Part shown: one piece after another, positions 1 to 7,042 of the stretch
Layout of the letters: every line of letters starts with the position of its first letter
Position numbering within the stretch: position 1 is the first letter of the stretch
Source: Bacillota bacterium
GTDB taxonomy: Bacteria > Bacillota > Clostridia > Clostridiales > Clostridiaceae
Assembly: GCA_023451395.1 (NCBI GenBank)
Contig: JAEXZL010000120.1
Coordinates: 1-15,055 of the forward strand
DNA length: 15,055 nucleotides
Direction of reading: 5' to 3'
The notes under the pieces: model-generated
Told to the model about the DNA's origin: nothing
What the model saw: only the letters and a program-made list of their open reading frames with translations
The model's database searches: none
Program-made: the position numbers and the translations under genes

Positions 1-85
1 GGAGGAGTTCCCGAGCGGCCAAAGGGGGCAGACTGTAAATCTGTTGGTAGTACCTTCAGTGGTTCGAATCCACTCTCCTCCACCA
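1..85 (+). tRNA. tRNA-Tyr (GTA)
   Basis: Acceptor strand GGAGGAG (1-7) pairs perfectly with CTCCTCC (75-81), followed by discriminator A82 and an encoded CCA (83-85). The anticodon stem is CAGA/TCTG around the loop CTGTAAA, giving anticodon GTA at 35-37, which reads UAC/UAU as tyrosine. The long variable arm before the T arm (GGTTCGAATCC, about 61-71) is the class II form expected of bacterial tRNA-Tyr. The gene begins at the first base of the window, so its promoter and any upstream tRNA partners cannot be seen. Confidence 0.97.
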
Positions 86-118
86 AGTAAAAGACATCTA
101 TCTTGATGTCTTTTACTT
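85..118 (+). terminator. Hairpin terminator after tRNA-Tyr
   Basis: A perfect 14-bp inverted repeat, AAGTAAAAGACATC (85-98) and GATGTCTTTTACTT (105-118), encloses a 6-nt loop. The stem starts at the last base of the CCA end. The downstream tract is only CTTCTT, so U-richness is modest. It most likely ends the tRNA transcript and separates it from the SAM riboswitch leader that starts about 20 nt later. Confidence 0.7.
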
Positions 119-137
119 CTTAAAAAATGAATATGTG

Positions 138-240
138 CTCTTATCAAGAGAGGTGGAGGGACAGGGCCCTATGAAACCCGGCAACCAGTGAATAATCACT
201 AAGGTGCCAATTCCTGCAGTATTATTCTGCAAGATAAGAG
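138..240 (+). promoter_or_regulatory. SAM-I (S-box) riboswitch aptamer upstream of metK
   Basis: This matches the S-box consensus. Helix P1 is CTCTTATC (138-145) with GATAAGAG (233-240). Between them lie the typical core elements AGAGAGGTGGAGGGA, then GGGCCCTATGAAACCCGG and GCAACC, then AAGGTGCCAATTCCTGC. S-box aptamers bind S-adenosylmethionine. The next gene is SAM synthetase, so this is feedback control of SAM synthesis. The 3' strand of P1 is reused in an antiterminator (234-245 with 253-265) that competes with the terminator at 253-281. SAM binding should therefore stabilise P1, release the terminator and switch metK off. No convincing promoter is visible in the short gap after the tRNA hairpin. 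Confidence 0.96.
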
Positions 241-252
241 GAGTTGTAAGTT

Positions 253-281
253 AACCTCTTCTTATTTAAGGGGTTTTTTTT
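253..281 (+). terminator. Riboswitch-controlled intrinsic terminator
   Basis: AACCTCTT (253-260) pairs with AAGGGGTT (268-275) through one G-U pair across a 7-nt loop, followed by an uninterrupted T tract (274-281). The same 253-265 segment can instead pair with ATAAGAGGAGTT (234-245), which contains the 3' half of aptamer helix P1. The two folds exclude each other. This is the standard OFF-switch arrangement of S-box leaders. Confidence 0.9.
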
Positions 282-295
282 ATTTATCATAAGAA

Positions 296-327
296 GGGAG
301 TGAAAAGTTTTTGATTTAATCAAAAAC
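296..327 (+). promoter_or_regulatory. metK Shine-Dalgarno and spacer hairpin
   Basis: The ribosome-binding GGGAG (296-300) is followed by a perfect stem, GTTTTTGAT (307-315) and ATCAAAAAC (319-327), with loop TTA. The ATG follows at 336. The linear distance from Shine-Dalgarno to start is too long for normal initiation. Excising the stem leaves 6 + 8 = 14 nt. No closer Shine-Dalgarno is visible. A translational role for the hairpin is inference. Confidence 0.5.
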
Positions 328-335
328 AAATTGAT

Positions 336-1511
336 ATGAAAAGATTATTTACTTCTGAATCAGTAACTGAAGGACATCCAGATAAAATCTGTGATCAGAT
401 TTCCGATGGAGTTTTAGATGCAATCTTAGCTCAAGATCCTAAGGCTAGAGTAGCCTGTGAAACTGCAGTAACCACTGGAATGGTGCTTGTTATGGGTGAG
501 ATAACAACTAATTGTTATGTAGATATCCCTAAAGTTGTTAGAGAGACTATAAGAGAAATAGGTTATGATAGAGCTAAATACGGCTTCGACTGTGATACTT
601 GCTCAGTTTTAACATCTATTGATGAACAATCTGAGGATATTGCAATGGGAGTGGATGAAGCTCTAGAATCAAGGAAGGGTGAAATTAACAAGGATGATGC
701 TATAGGAGCGGGAGATCAAGGAATGATGTTTGGCTTTGCCTCCAACGAAACAGAGGAATATATGCCTCTTCCAATAGCAATGGCACACAAGCTATCCAAA
801 AGACTTTCTGAAGTTAGAAAAAATGGCACTTTATCATATCTTAGACCAGATGGAAAAACACAGGTGACAGTAGAATATGATGATAATAAGCCAGTTAGAA
901 TCGATGCTATAGTAATATCCTCTCAACACGGACCTGAGGTTACTCAGGAGCAAATCCAAGAGGATATAATTGAGCATGTTATTAAGGCTGTTGTTCCTTC
1001 TGAGCTTTTAGATGATGCTACAAAGTATTATATAAATCCAACAGGAAGATTTGTGGTTGGAGGACCTCAAGGGGACTCTGGTCTTACAGGAAGAAAAATC
1101 ATAGTAGATACCTATGGTGGTTATGGACGACATGGTGGTGGAGCATTCTCTGGCAAGGATCCAACAAAGGTTGATAGATCCGCTGCTTATGCTGCAAGAT
1201 GGGTTGCTAAAAACCTAGTAGCTGCTGGAGTTGCAGATAAGCTTGAAATAGAGCTTGCTTATGCCATTGGAGTAGCAAAACCTGTATCTATTGAGGTAGA
1301 TACCTTTGGAACAGGAAAGATAACTGAGGATAAAATCATTGAAATAATTGATAAGGTATTTGATTTAAGACCTGCTGCTATTATTCGTCAGTTAGATCTT
1401 AGAAGACCAATCTTCAAGCAGACCGCTGCCTATGGACACTTTGGAAGAAATGATCTTAATCTTCCTTGGGAACAGCTTAATAAGGTAGAGGAAATCAAAA
1501 AGTATTTATAG
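336..1511 (+). CDS. metK: S-adenosylmethionine synthetase
   Basis: Makes S-adenosylmethionine from methionine and ATP, releasing phosphate and pyrophosphate, in the cytoplasm. The 391 residues match the usual family length. Visible signatures are the ATP-binding GHPDK at 13-17, GAGDQG at 124-129, and the glycine-rich phosphate loop region with HGGGAFSGKDPTKVDRS starting at His266. The ATG at 336 is the first usable start, because an in-frame TGA lies at 312-314. The only Shine-Dalgarno candidate (AAGGGAG, near 294-300) is about 35 nt upstream, and a perfect 9-bp hairpin (307-327) fills the spacer. Folding would bring the effective spacing to about 14 nt. Expression should be controlled by the upstream SAM-I riboswitch. 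The gene has its own terminator, so it appears monocistronic. Confidence 0.98.
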   Translation: MKRLFTSESVTEGHPDKICDQISDGVLDAILAQDPKARVACETAVTTGMVLVMGEITTNCYVDIPKVVRETIREIGYDRAKYGFDCDTCSVLTSIDEQSEDIAMGVDEALESRKGEINKDDAIGAGDQGMMFGFASNETEEYMPLPIAMAHKLSKRLSEVRKNGTLSYLRPDGKTQVTVEYDDNKPVRIDAIVISSQHGPEVTQEQIQEDIIEHVIKAVVPSELLDDATKYYINPTGRFVVGGPQGDSGLTGRKIIVDTYGGYGRHGGGAFSGKDPTKVDRSAAYAARWVAKNLVAAGVADKLEIELAYAIGVAKPVSIEVDTFGTGKITEDKIIEIIDKVFDLRPAAIIRQLDLRRPIFKQTAAYGHFGRNDLNLPWEQLNKVEEIKKYL

Positions 1512-1525
1512 AATTAAATTAAAGT

Positions 1526-1555
1526 AAAGGTATAGCCGAAGGCTATACCTTTTTT
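1526..1555 (+). terminator. Intrinsic terminator of metK
   Basis: A perfect 12-bp stem, AAAGGTATAGCC (1526-1537) and GGCTATACCTTT (1541-1552), has a GAA loop and runs into a T tract ending at 1555. It lies 15 nt after the metK stop. Confidence 0.93.
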
Positions 1556-1593
1556 ATTGAAAGAAATAAGTATTATATAGATGATAAAATAAA

Positions 1594-1621
1594 TTGACCT
1601 CAATAGAAAAAAGTATAAAAT
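1594..1621 (+). promoter_or_regulatory. Sigma-A-type promoter for the exported protein gene
   Basis: TTGACC (1594-1599), a 16-nt spacer and TAAAAT (1616-1621); each hexamer matches consensus at five of six positions. The predicted transcript starts near 1628 and has a leader of about 50 nt before the ATG at 1679. Confidence 0.55.
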
Positions 1622-1667
1622 TTACATAAAATACAATATAATAGAATAATTAGTGCTATGAAAAAAT

Positions 1668-1672
1668 GGAGG
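1668..1672 (+). promoter_or_regulatory. Ribosome binding site fixing the start at 1679
   Basis: GGAGG with a 6-nt spacer to the ATG at 1679. The upstream in-frame ATG at 1658 has no Shine-Dalgarno, and this site would fall inside its coding sequence, so 1679 is preferred. Confidence 0.8.
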
Positions 1673-1678
1673 GGTATT

Positions 1679-2419
1679 ATGAGTAAAAAGCGAGGAATTA
1701 GAGTGTGTATTTTTATTTCATTATTATGCTTATTTCTTACGATACCTGCATATGCTATCACAGAAGTACCTGAACAGGTAAAAAAGCAGGCAGAGGAATA
1801 TTTAAAGGGTTATGAGGAATACTTTGAAGCTGATGGTGCTAATTTTAATTTAGATAAGGATGACATAATAAAGGATAATCTAGAGCTTGGAGAGGTTTAT
1901 AAAAATAATAAGCTGGAGCTTATAGAGAGCAGCTCTTCTTCTTTTCTTGAAGATGAAAAATATTTAGCTACCATAAGGCTAAAAGATTCTAAGAAACCCA
2001 TTGCTACAGCTACAATAATGAAGCTTGATGGAAAGTGGCAGATAATTGCCTTTAATAGCTATAATCTTTTAGATGAAGAAATAGAAAAATATAAAAAGGA
2101 AAAGAATACTGATGACATAGTCCTAATATTTGATGATGCTAGAGGAATAAATGCAATCACCTCTAAGAAGGATAGTGAAAATATTAAAATCTTAGACAGT
2201 AGAAGCAGTTTATCTCTAGGGAAGGATAAATATATAAAAGCTAAGGAGCTAAAGAGTAAAATCAATAGTGTAAATAATTCTGGAACAGGAGAAATAAAGG
2301 GCTCCTCCTCAGGTGTTGTAGGCAATGCAAAGGGAATGATAATTTTGCTAGCTATATTTGCAGTGCTGATATCTTCCTATAAGTTATATGATATAAAAAA
2401 CCATAGAAACAGAACCTAG
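1679..2419 (+). CDS. Unrecognised exported protein with C-terminal membrane anchor
   Basis: I do not recognise the family. The 246-residue product has a clear Sec signal peptide: basic MSKKRGIR, a hydrophobic stretch at about 9-23, and AYA at 24-26 as a likely signal peptidase I site. The following domain of about 190 residues is highly charged (Lys, Glu, Asp) and has no cysteine. After a Ser/Gly-rich linker comes one hydrophobic segment (about 218-235) and a short basic tail ending in KNHRNRT. This suggests a type I membrane protein with its domain outside the cell. No LPXTG motif or lipobox is present. A longer frame starting at 1658 would add seven residues, but the Shine-Dalgarno supports 1679. 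The gene appears monocistronic and converges on nagA across a shared terminator. No function is assigned. Confidence 0.85.
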   Translation: MSKKRGIRVCIFISLLCLFLTIPAYAITEVPEQVKKQAEEYLKGYEEYFEADGANFNLDKDDIIKDNLELGEVYKNNKLELIESSSSSFLEDEKYLATIRLKDSKKPIATATIMKLDGKWQIIAFNSYNLLDEEIEKYKKEKNTDDIVLIFDDARGINAITSKKDSENIKILDSRSSLSLGKDKYIKAKELKSKINSVNNSGTGEIKGSSSGVVGNAKGMIILLAIFAVLISSYKLYDIKNHRNRT

Positions 2420-2442
2420 CAGAGGAATTTTTAAAATATAAT

Positions 2443-2474
2443 AACCCAGGAAAAGTATAACCTTTCCTGGGTTT
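2443..2474. terminator. Bidirectional terminator between convergent genes
   Basis: AACCCAGGAAA (2443-2453) and TTTCCTGGGTT (2463-2473) form a perfect 11-bp stem around a 9-nt loop. On the plus strand it is followed by TTTCTTG. On the minus strand the stem is followed by ATTATATTTTAAAA. It lies between the stop at 2419 and the nagA stop at 2483, so it probably serves both genes. Confidence 0.8.
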
Positions 2475-2482
2475 CTTGTATC

Positions 2483-3613
2483 TTATTTTACTATTTTTCC
2501 ATTAACTATTACCTTTTGAATGTTTATATCCTCATCAAAAAGTATTAAATCTGCATCATAGCCTTCTTTTATAAGACCTTTTCTATCCTCTACGTTGCAG
2601 TGAATAGCAGCGTTATAAGTAGCCATTCTTACAATTTCATTTAAAGGGTAGTTAGTGTTATTCTTAACATTTTTCACTGCCTTGTCAAGAGTTAAAACTG
2701 AACCAGCTAAGGCACCATTTTCAAGTCTTGCAGCACCATTAGAAACTATTACCTTCTGGCCTCCTAAGGAATAATCTCCATCAGGCATTGAGCAAGCCAT
2801 CATGGCATCAGATACAAGAAGCATCTTGTCTGTTCCCTTTTGCTTATAAGCAACTCTAAGGGATGGATAAGCAATGTGTATTCCATCTGATATAGTTTCA
2901 GTGGTAATTTCACTATCAAAAATTGCTCCTACTACTCCTGGATCTCTATGGTGAAGAGGAGTCATGGCATTATAGAGATGAGTAGCATGACAGACACCAC
3001 AGCTTATTCCTTCCATAGCCTCTGAATAGGTTGCTTTTGTATGCCCCATGGAAGCCCTTATTCCCTTATCTTTAAGGTAGGAAATAAGCTCCTTAGCTCC
3101 ATCTACCTCTGGAGCAAGAGTAACGCTTACTACAGCATCCTCATATTCTCCTGCCATATATTTAAAAGCCTCAACAGAAGGGGAAGCTACATATTTAGGA
3201 TTTTGAGCCCCTATCATAGCACTGTTTATAAAGGGACCTTCCATATGAACACCTAGTACATTAGCACCTTCGGTACCACTGATTTTAGCTTCTGCTATTG
3301 CTTTAACTGCTTTTTTTACTTCATCCTTATCCACTGTCATAGTAGTGGGGGTAAAGGAGGTTGTTCCATGGTTTGCTATGGCTTTAGCAATGGTATTTAA
3401 TGCATCAAAGCTACCTTCCATAGTATCTCTTCCACCAGCACCATGGATGTGAACATCAATAAATCCTGGAGCAAGATAAGCTCCCTTAGCATCTATTACA
3501 TGCTCATCCTGAGCAGATTCGGGATTAATTGCAGTGATTTTTCCTTCTTCAACTCTAACTGAGCCCTCTTGTATACTTTCAAGAAAAATTATTTTTGCAT
3601 TTTTTATTAACAT
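2483..3613 (-). CDS. nagA: N-acetylglucosamine-6-phosphate deacetylase
   Basis: Hydrolyses GlcNAc-6-phosphate to glucosamine-6-phosphate and acetate, in amino-sugar use and cell-wall recycling. The 376-residue amidohydrolase has HIH at 55-57, metal-binding Glu125 in HMEGPF, His191 in MGHTKAT, His212 in HLYNAMTPLHH, and the catalytic Asp269 in LLVSDAM. All key residues are present. I start at the ATG at 3613 because AGGAG at 3627-3623 is 9 nt upstream; the longer in-frame TTG at 3622 abuts that site. No nagB or GntR-type regulator lies beside it. The gene stands alone, divergent from recD2 and convergent with the exported protein gene. Regulation is not evident from the sequence beyond a weak candidate promoter. 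Confidence 0.96.
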   Translation of the reverse strand: MLIKNAKIIFLESIQEGSVRVEEGKITAINPESAQDEHVIDAKGAYLAPGFIDVHIHGAGGRDTMEGSFDALNTIAKAIANHGTTSFTPTTMTVDKDEVKKAVKAIAEAKISGTEGANVLGVHMEGPFINSAMIGAQNPKYVASPSVEAFKYMAGEYEDAVVSVTLAPEVDGAKELISYLKDKGIRASMGHTKATYSEAMEGISCGVCHATHLYNAMTPLHHRDPGVVGAIFDSEITTETISDGIHIAYPSLRVAYKQKGTDKMLLVSDAMMACSMPDGDYSLGGQKVIVSNGAARLENGALAGSVLTLDKAVKNVKNNTNYPLNEIVRMATYNAAIHCNVEDRKGLIKEGYDADLILFDEDINIQKVIVNGKIVK

Positions 3614-3622
3614 AAATATCAA

Positions 3623-3627
3623 CTCCT
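3623..3627 (-). promoter_or_regulatory. nagA ribosome binding site
   Basis: AGGAG on the minus strand with a 9-nt spacer to the ATG at 3613. It rules out the in-frame TTG at 3622 as the start. Confidence 0.85.
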
Positions 3628-3668
3628 AATGCTTTCGTAAATAAGTAGTTAGTTTAAAATTTATATTG

Positions 3669-3697
3669 TTGTCTATAAATTATATATATACTATTAT
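3669..3697 (+). promoter_or_regulatory. Candidate promoter for recD2-comF operon
   Basis: TTGTCT (3669-3674), a 17-nt spacer and TATTAT (3692-3697), giving a start near 3704 and a leader of about 70 nt. The surrounding DNA is extremely AT-rich, so chance matches are likely. A lone TATAAT at 3700-3705 lacks a good -35. Confidence 0.4.
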
Positions 3698-3713
3698 GTT
3701 ATAATAATGTTAA
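3685..3713 (-). promoter_or_regulatory. Candidate promoter for nagA
   Basis: On the minus strand, TTAACA (3713-3708), a 17-nt spacer and TATATA (3690-3685). An alternative -10, TATAAT at 3684-3679, has no good -35. It overlaps the recD2 promoter candidate, so the two divergent genes would share one control region. Confidence 0.3.
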
Positions 3714-3761
3714 TTTGTAAAGTTGACAGCACTAAAGTTATATGAACAGATTAAGAAATTT

Positions 3762-3768
3762 AGGAGAG
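3762..3768 (+). promoter_or_regulatory. recD2 ribosome binding site
   Basis: AGGAGAG with 7 nt between its AGGAG core and the ATG at 3774. This excludes the longer frame opening with TTG at 3723, which has no Shine-Dalgarno. Confidence 0.85.
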
Positions 3769-3773
3769 ATTTC

Positions 3774-6005
3774 ATGGAGCAAATTAAGGGACTCATTGAA
3801 GATATAATCTATAAAAATGAAGAAAATGGTTATACCATAGCCAAATTGGATGATTCTAAGGACAGCATAACAATAGTAGGTTATATACCCTATGTGGTAG
3901 AAGGTACCAATGTGCTTCTTACAGGGGAGTGGGTAAAGCACCCTCAGTTTGGCGATCAGTTTAAGATTGAATCCTGTGAAGAAATAAGACCAACTACTAA
4001 ATCCGGTATAGAAAAATATCTCTCCTCAGGCCTTATTCTTGGTATTGGACCGGTTACCGCAAAAAAAATAGTAGATAAATTTGGAGAAGAAACCTTAGAG
4101 GTGCTTGATAAGAATATAGAGAGACTTAGAGAAATAGAAGGAATAGGCTCTAAAAAAATAGATACTATAAAGGAGTCCTATGAAAAGCAGAGAGAAGTTC
4201 AAAATATAATGATATTTCTTCAAAGCTATGGTGTATCACCAAATCAGTGTATGAAGATATATAAGCGTTTTGGAAGTGCTTCCATAGACAGGGTAAAAAA
4301 TAATCCCTATATACTTACTGAAGAGATATCTGGAATTGGCTTTATTACAGCTGATAAGATTGCTAAAAATTTAGGGATAAAAAGCGATTCTCCCTTTAGG
4401 ATTCAAAGCGGCATCAAATATTCTATTAATGAATTTTGTGCTGAGGGAAATACCTATATACCACATAAAAGATTAATACAAGATGCTTATAAGCTTTTAC
4501 TTGTAGACAGAGACCTTATAGATGAAGGGATACATACTGCTGCTGCAGAGGGTAAAATAATTATTGAAATGATAAATGGAGAAAAGTCTGTTTTTAATCT
4601 ACCTTATTATTATTGTGAGCTAGGTATTACAAAAAATCTTTTAAGTCTTGCATTAGTTAAGTATCCACCAATAGATACTAGTGTTGAGGATGAAATAATT
4701 GCTTTTGAAAAAGAAAATAAGGTAACCTTTGCCCCCTCTCAAAAGGAAGCTATTAAGGGTGCAGTAGAATTTGGAGTGGAGGTAATAACCGGGGGGCCTG
4801 GAACAGGAAAAACAACAATAATTAAGTGCATACTTGATATATTTGAAAAATGTGGTATGAAGGTTGTTATGGGAGCACCTACAGGAAGAGCAGCAAAGCG
4901 TATGAGTGAATCTACAGGAAGAGAAGCTAAAACTATACATAGACTATTGGAGATGGGAATTTCTGATGATAATCTTTCTATGTTTTCTAAGGATGAGGAC
5001 TCTCCATTAGATTGTGACGTAATAATAGTTGATGAGGCTTCTATGATAGATGTTCTCTTAATGAATAATCTTCTTAAGGCTATTAGACCTGGCACAAGAA
5101 TTGTTATAGTTGGTGATGTAGATCAGCTTCCTTCTGTAGGTCCAGGAAATGTTTTAAAGGATATAATAAATAGTAGCTGTGCTCCGGTTATCAGACTTAA
5201 GGAAATTTTTAGACAGGGTAAGGAAAGCCTTATAACAATTAATGCGCATAGAATAAATGAAGGAGTTATGCCTATTTTAAATGGGAGAGATAAGGACTTC
5301 TTTTTTATAAATGAAGAAAACCCTGCAATGATATTAAATGTGCTTTTAGACCTTATCTATAGAAGACTTCCAAAATTTAATGAAAGTTGGGATAAACTAA
5401 AGGATATGCAAATTTTATCACCAATGAAAAAGGGTAATTTAGGGGTTTTAAATTTAAATACCAAGCTTCAAGAAATTTTAAATCCTTATAAAGAGAATAA
5501 ACCTGAAAAAAATTATAGGAATACTATCTTTAGGGTAGGAGATAAGGTAATGCAGACAAAAAATAATTATTCTCTAAAATGGGATAGAATAGCTGGTAGT
5601 GGGGAGAATGAAGGAGTAGGGGTATTTAATGGAGATATTGGGGTTATTGAGTACGTGGATGAAGATCAGGATAGAATAACAGTAGTATTTGATGAAGAAA
5701 GAAAAGTCATTTATGATAATATTTACTTAGATGAGCTGGAGCTTGCTTATGCTATTACTATTCATAAGAGTCAGGGAAGTGAGTTTCCAGTGGTTATTAT
5801 ACCGGCATTTATGGGATCACCTTTCTTGATGAACAGAAATCTTCTTTACACTGCCATTACTAGGGCTAGACAGTTTGTGGTTATAGTAGGGTCTATTAAG
5901 GCACTGAAGTTCATGGTGGAAAATAACAGAAGTTTTGAGAGATTTTCTTCTTTAGAATGGAGGATTACTTCTGTTTTAGACAGTGGAATAGTAGCCAAAA
6001 AATAA
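3774..6005 (+). CDS. recD2: RecD2-type ATP-dependent DNA helicase
   Basis: A superfamily 1B 5'-3' DNA helicase of the RecD2 type, found in bacteria as a RecBC-independent repair enzyme. The 743 residues are the usual family length. In order: an N-terminal OB-like region (about 1-75); helix-hairpin-helix segments around GIG at 90-92, GIG at 123-125 and GIG at 187-189; Walker A GGPGTGKTT at 340-348 with Lys346; Walker B VDEAS with Asp420-Glu421; and the C-terminal helicase motifs ITIHKSQG (661-668) and LLYTAITRA (690-698). All catalytic motifs look intact. The start at 3774 follows a good Shine-Dalgarno; the longer open frame from TTG at 3723 would add 17 unlikely residues. The next gene starts 14 nt after the stop, so this is the first gene of an operon with the two comF-type genes. 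No recB or recC is nearby. Confidence 0.95.
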   Translation: MEQIKGLIEDIIYKNEENGYTIAKLDDSKDSITIVGYIPYVVEGTNVLLTGEWVKHPQFGDQFKIESCEEIRPTTKSGIEKYLSSGLILGIGPVTAKKIVDKFGEETLEVLDKNIERLREIEGIGSKKIDTIKESYEKQREVQNIMIFLQSYGVSPNQCMKIYKRFGSASIDRVKNNPYILTEEISGIGFITADKIAKNLGIKSDSPFRIQSGIKYSINEFCAEGNTYIPHKRLIQDAYKLLLVDRDLIDEGIHTAAAEGKIIIEMINGEKSVFNLPYYYCELGITKNLLSLALVKYPPIDTSVEDEIIAFEKENKVTFAPSQKEAIKGAVEFGVEVITGGPGTGKTTIIKCILDIFEKCGMKVVMGAPTGRAAKRMSESTGREAKTIHRLLEMGISDDNLSMFSKDEDSPLDCDVIIVDEASMIDVLLMNNLLKAIRPGTRIVIVGDVDQLPSVGPGNVLKDIINSSCAPVIRLKEIFRQGKESLITINAHRINEGVMPILNGRDKDFFFINEENPAMILNVLLDLIYRRLPKFNESWDKLKDMQILSPMKKGNLGVLNLNTKLQEILNPYKENKPEKNYRNTIFRVGDKVMQTKNNYSLKWDRIAGSGENEGVGVFNGDIGVIEYVDEDQDRITVVFDEERKVIYDNIYLDELELAYAITIHKSQGSEFPVVIIPAFMGSPFLMNRNLLYTAITRARQFVVIVGSIKALKFMVENNRSFERFSSLEWRITSVLDSGIVAKK

Positions 6006-6019
6006 TGGGGGTATAAAAA

Positions 6020-7042
6020 TTGGGTACTGATAATAAAGAGGACTACTTATTAAATTATTCTTATAAAGCTATAGAGAGTTGGTGGGAGGAGTCAGGGAAT
6101 CCTGTTTTGAACGTGGTAACAACTCCTTATAACACAACTCTTATTTTTTCAAGCTTAATAGAAAAGCTACTTAATAGTAATAAAAAAATATTATTTATTA
6201 CTAATGAAGAAGAAAAGAACAATTCTCTTCTTAAATATATTAGAAGAGATTTAAAATTTAAAAATTATAGCTATTTTAAGAAGGGAAACACTGATATTAA
6301 TGCAAACATTATATTTGTAAGTCATGAGGATGCAATATATTTTAAGAATAATTATGATCTTATATTATATGATAATATAAGCTGTTACTCTTCCTATACA
6401 AAGCTTGAAATTAGTGAATTGTTAAATTTTCTTTATAAATCCGCATTAAAGATAATAACTTATTCTGCAGAGGTGATTTTCTTAAACTCTCCTATTTTTG
6501 ATGCTCCATGGATAAATGGAAGTTATCCTTTTCGTGAGCCAAGAATTTTAACTACAAGAATAGATTTGAGAAGAGACATACCGTATCTAATGTATGACTA
6601 TCTAAGCTGGTTTTCAAAATTAAAACGCAAGGTAATAATATATACACCGGATGAGGAAACCTCCGATAGGGTTTATTCCTATCTTATGACTTTAAAAGAT
6701 AACCTGCAAACTCTCGTGCATAACCTTAAAGCTTTAGCAAGGGATAAGAATGTTGAATATCTTCTTCAGGCAAAAGATCAATCACTGATTATTGTTACGT
6801 GTAACTATGAAGATACTATAAGGGATATGCAAAACATTGATATAGTGGTTTTTGGTTCAGATAATTCCTCCTTTGATTGTAAGAAGCTAGTATTTTTCTG
6901 TGGCAAAGCTTCATTATACAATAAGATAGGACAGGGTGAAGTACTGTTGATTTCCAATGAGGTTACTGGGGAGATGGAAAAAGCAAAAGAACTGACCAGG
7001 AGGTTTAATAAGTTAGCATGGGAAAGAGGCTTTTTCAGCTAG
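6020..7042 (+). CDS. Divergent ComFA-like protein lacking helicase motifs
   Basis: 340 residues with no intact enzyme motif, but the whole chain can be laid over ComFA, the competence DNA-uptake helicase. The Walker A region reads TTPYNTTL (34-41) where ComFA has GxGKT. Walker B is YDNIS (117-121) instead of DEVD. YSAE (148-151) stands for SATP, EPR (173-175) and the motif IV-like VIIYTPDEE (205-213) follow, and motif VI is FFCGKASL (292-299) in place of QIAGRxGR. The tail with MEKAKELTRRFN (319-330) also resembles ComFA. The N-terminal zinc-finger part of ComFA is absent. The start is TTG at 6020 after GGGGG (6007-6011); an in-frame TAA at 6014 blocks anything earlier. It follows recD2 by 14 nt and overlaps comFC by 25 nt, exactly where comFA normally sits. 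The open frame argues against a fresh pseudogene. Homology is inferred by eye, and a non-ATPase role is inference. Confidence 0.65.
   Translation: MGTDNKEDYLLNYSYKAIESWWEESGNPVLNVVTTPYNTTLIFSSLIEKLLNSNKKILFITNEEEKNNSLLKYIRRDLKFKNYSYFKKGNTDINANIIFVSHEDAIYFKNNYDLILYDNISCYSSYTKLEISELLNFLYKSALKIITYSAEVIFLNSPIFDAPWINGSYPFREPRILTTRIDLRRDIPYLMYDYLSWFSKLKRKVIIYTPDEETSDRVYSYLMTLKDNLQTLVHNLKALARDKNVEYLLQAKDQSLIIVTCNYEDTIRDMQNIDIVVFGSDNSSFDCKKLVFFCGKASLYNKIGQGEVLLISNEVTGEMEKAKELTRRFNKLAWERGFFS

Noticed and set aside
300..314. Mini-frame GTG-AAA-AGT-TTT-TGA upstream of metK as a leader peptide
   Set aside because: The GTG overlaps the only Shine-Dalgarno, leaving no spacing, and it is only four codons.
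2059..2325. Minus-strand frame inside the exported protein gene
   Set aside because: The forward gene has promoter, ribosome binding site and signal peptide; the reverse frame has none.
3041..3256. Plus-strand frame inside nagA
   Set aside because: Antisense shadow of the catalytic region of nagA.
3723..3728. Perfect TTGACA, possible -35, and TTG as an upstream recD2 start
   Set aside because: No -10 at 15-19 nt spacing, and no Shine-Dalgarno for the TTG. The ATG at 3774 with AGGAGAG is clearly better.
4739..5095. Minus-strand frames inside recD2 (also 3738-3941 and 4653-4940)
   Set aside because: Antisense to strongly conserved helicase motifs, no ribosome binding sites, and no recognisable protein.
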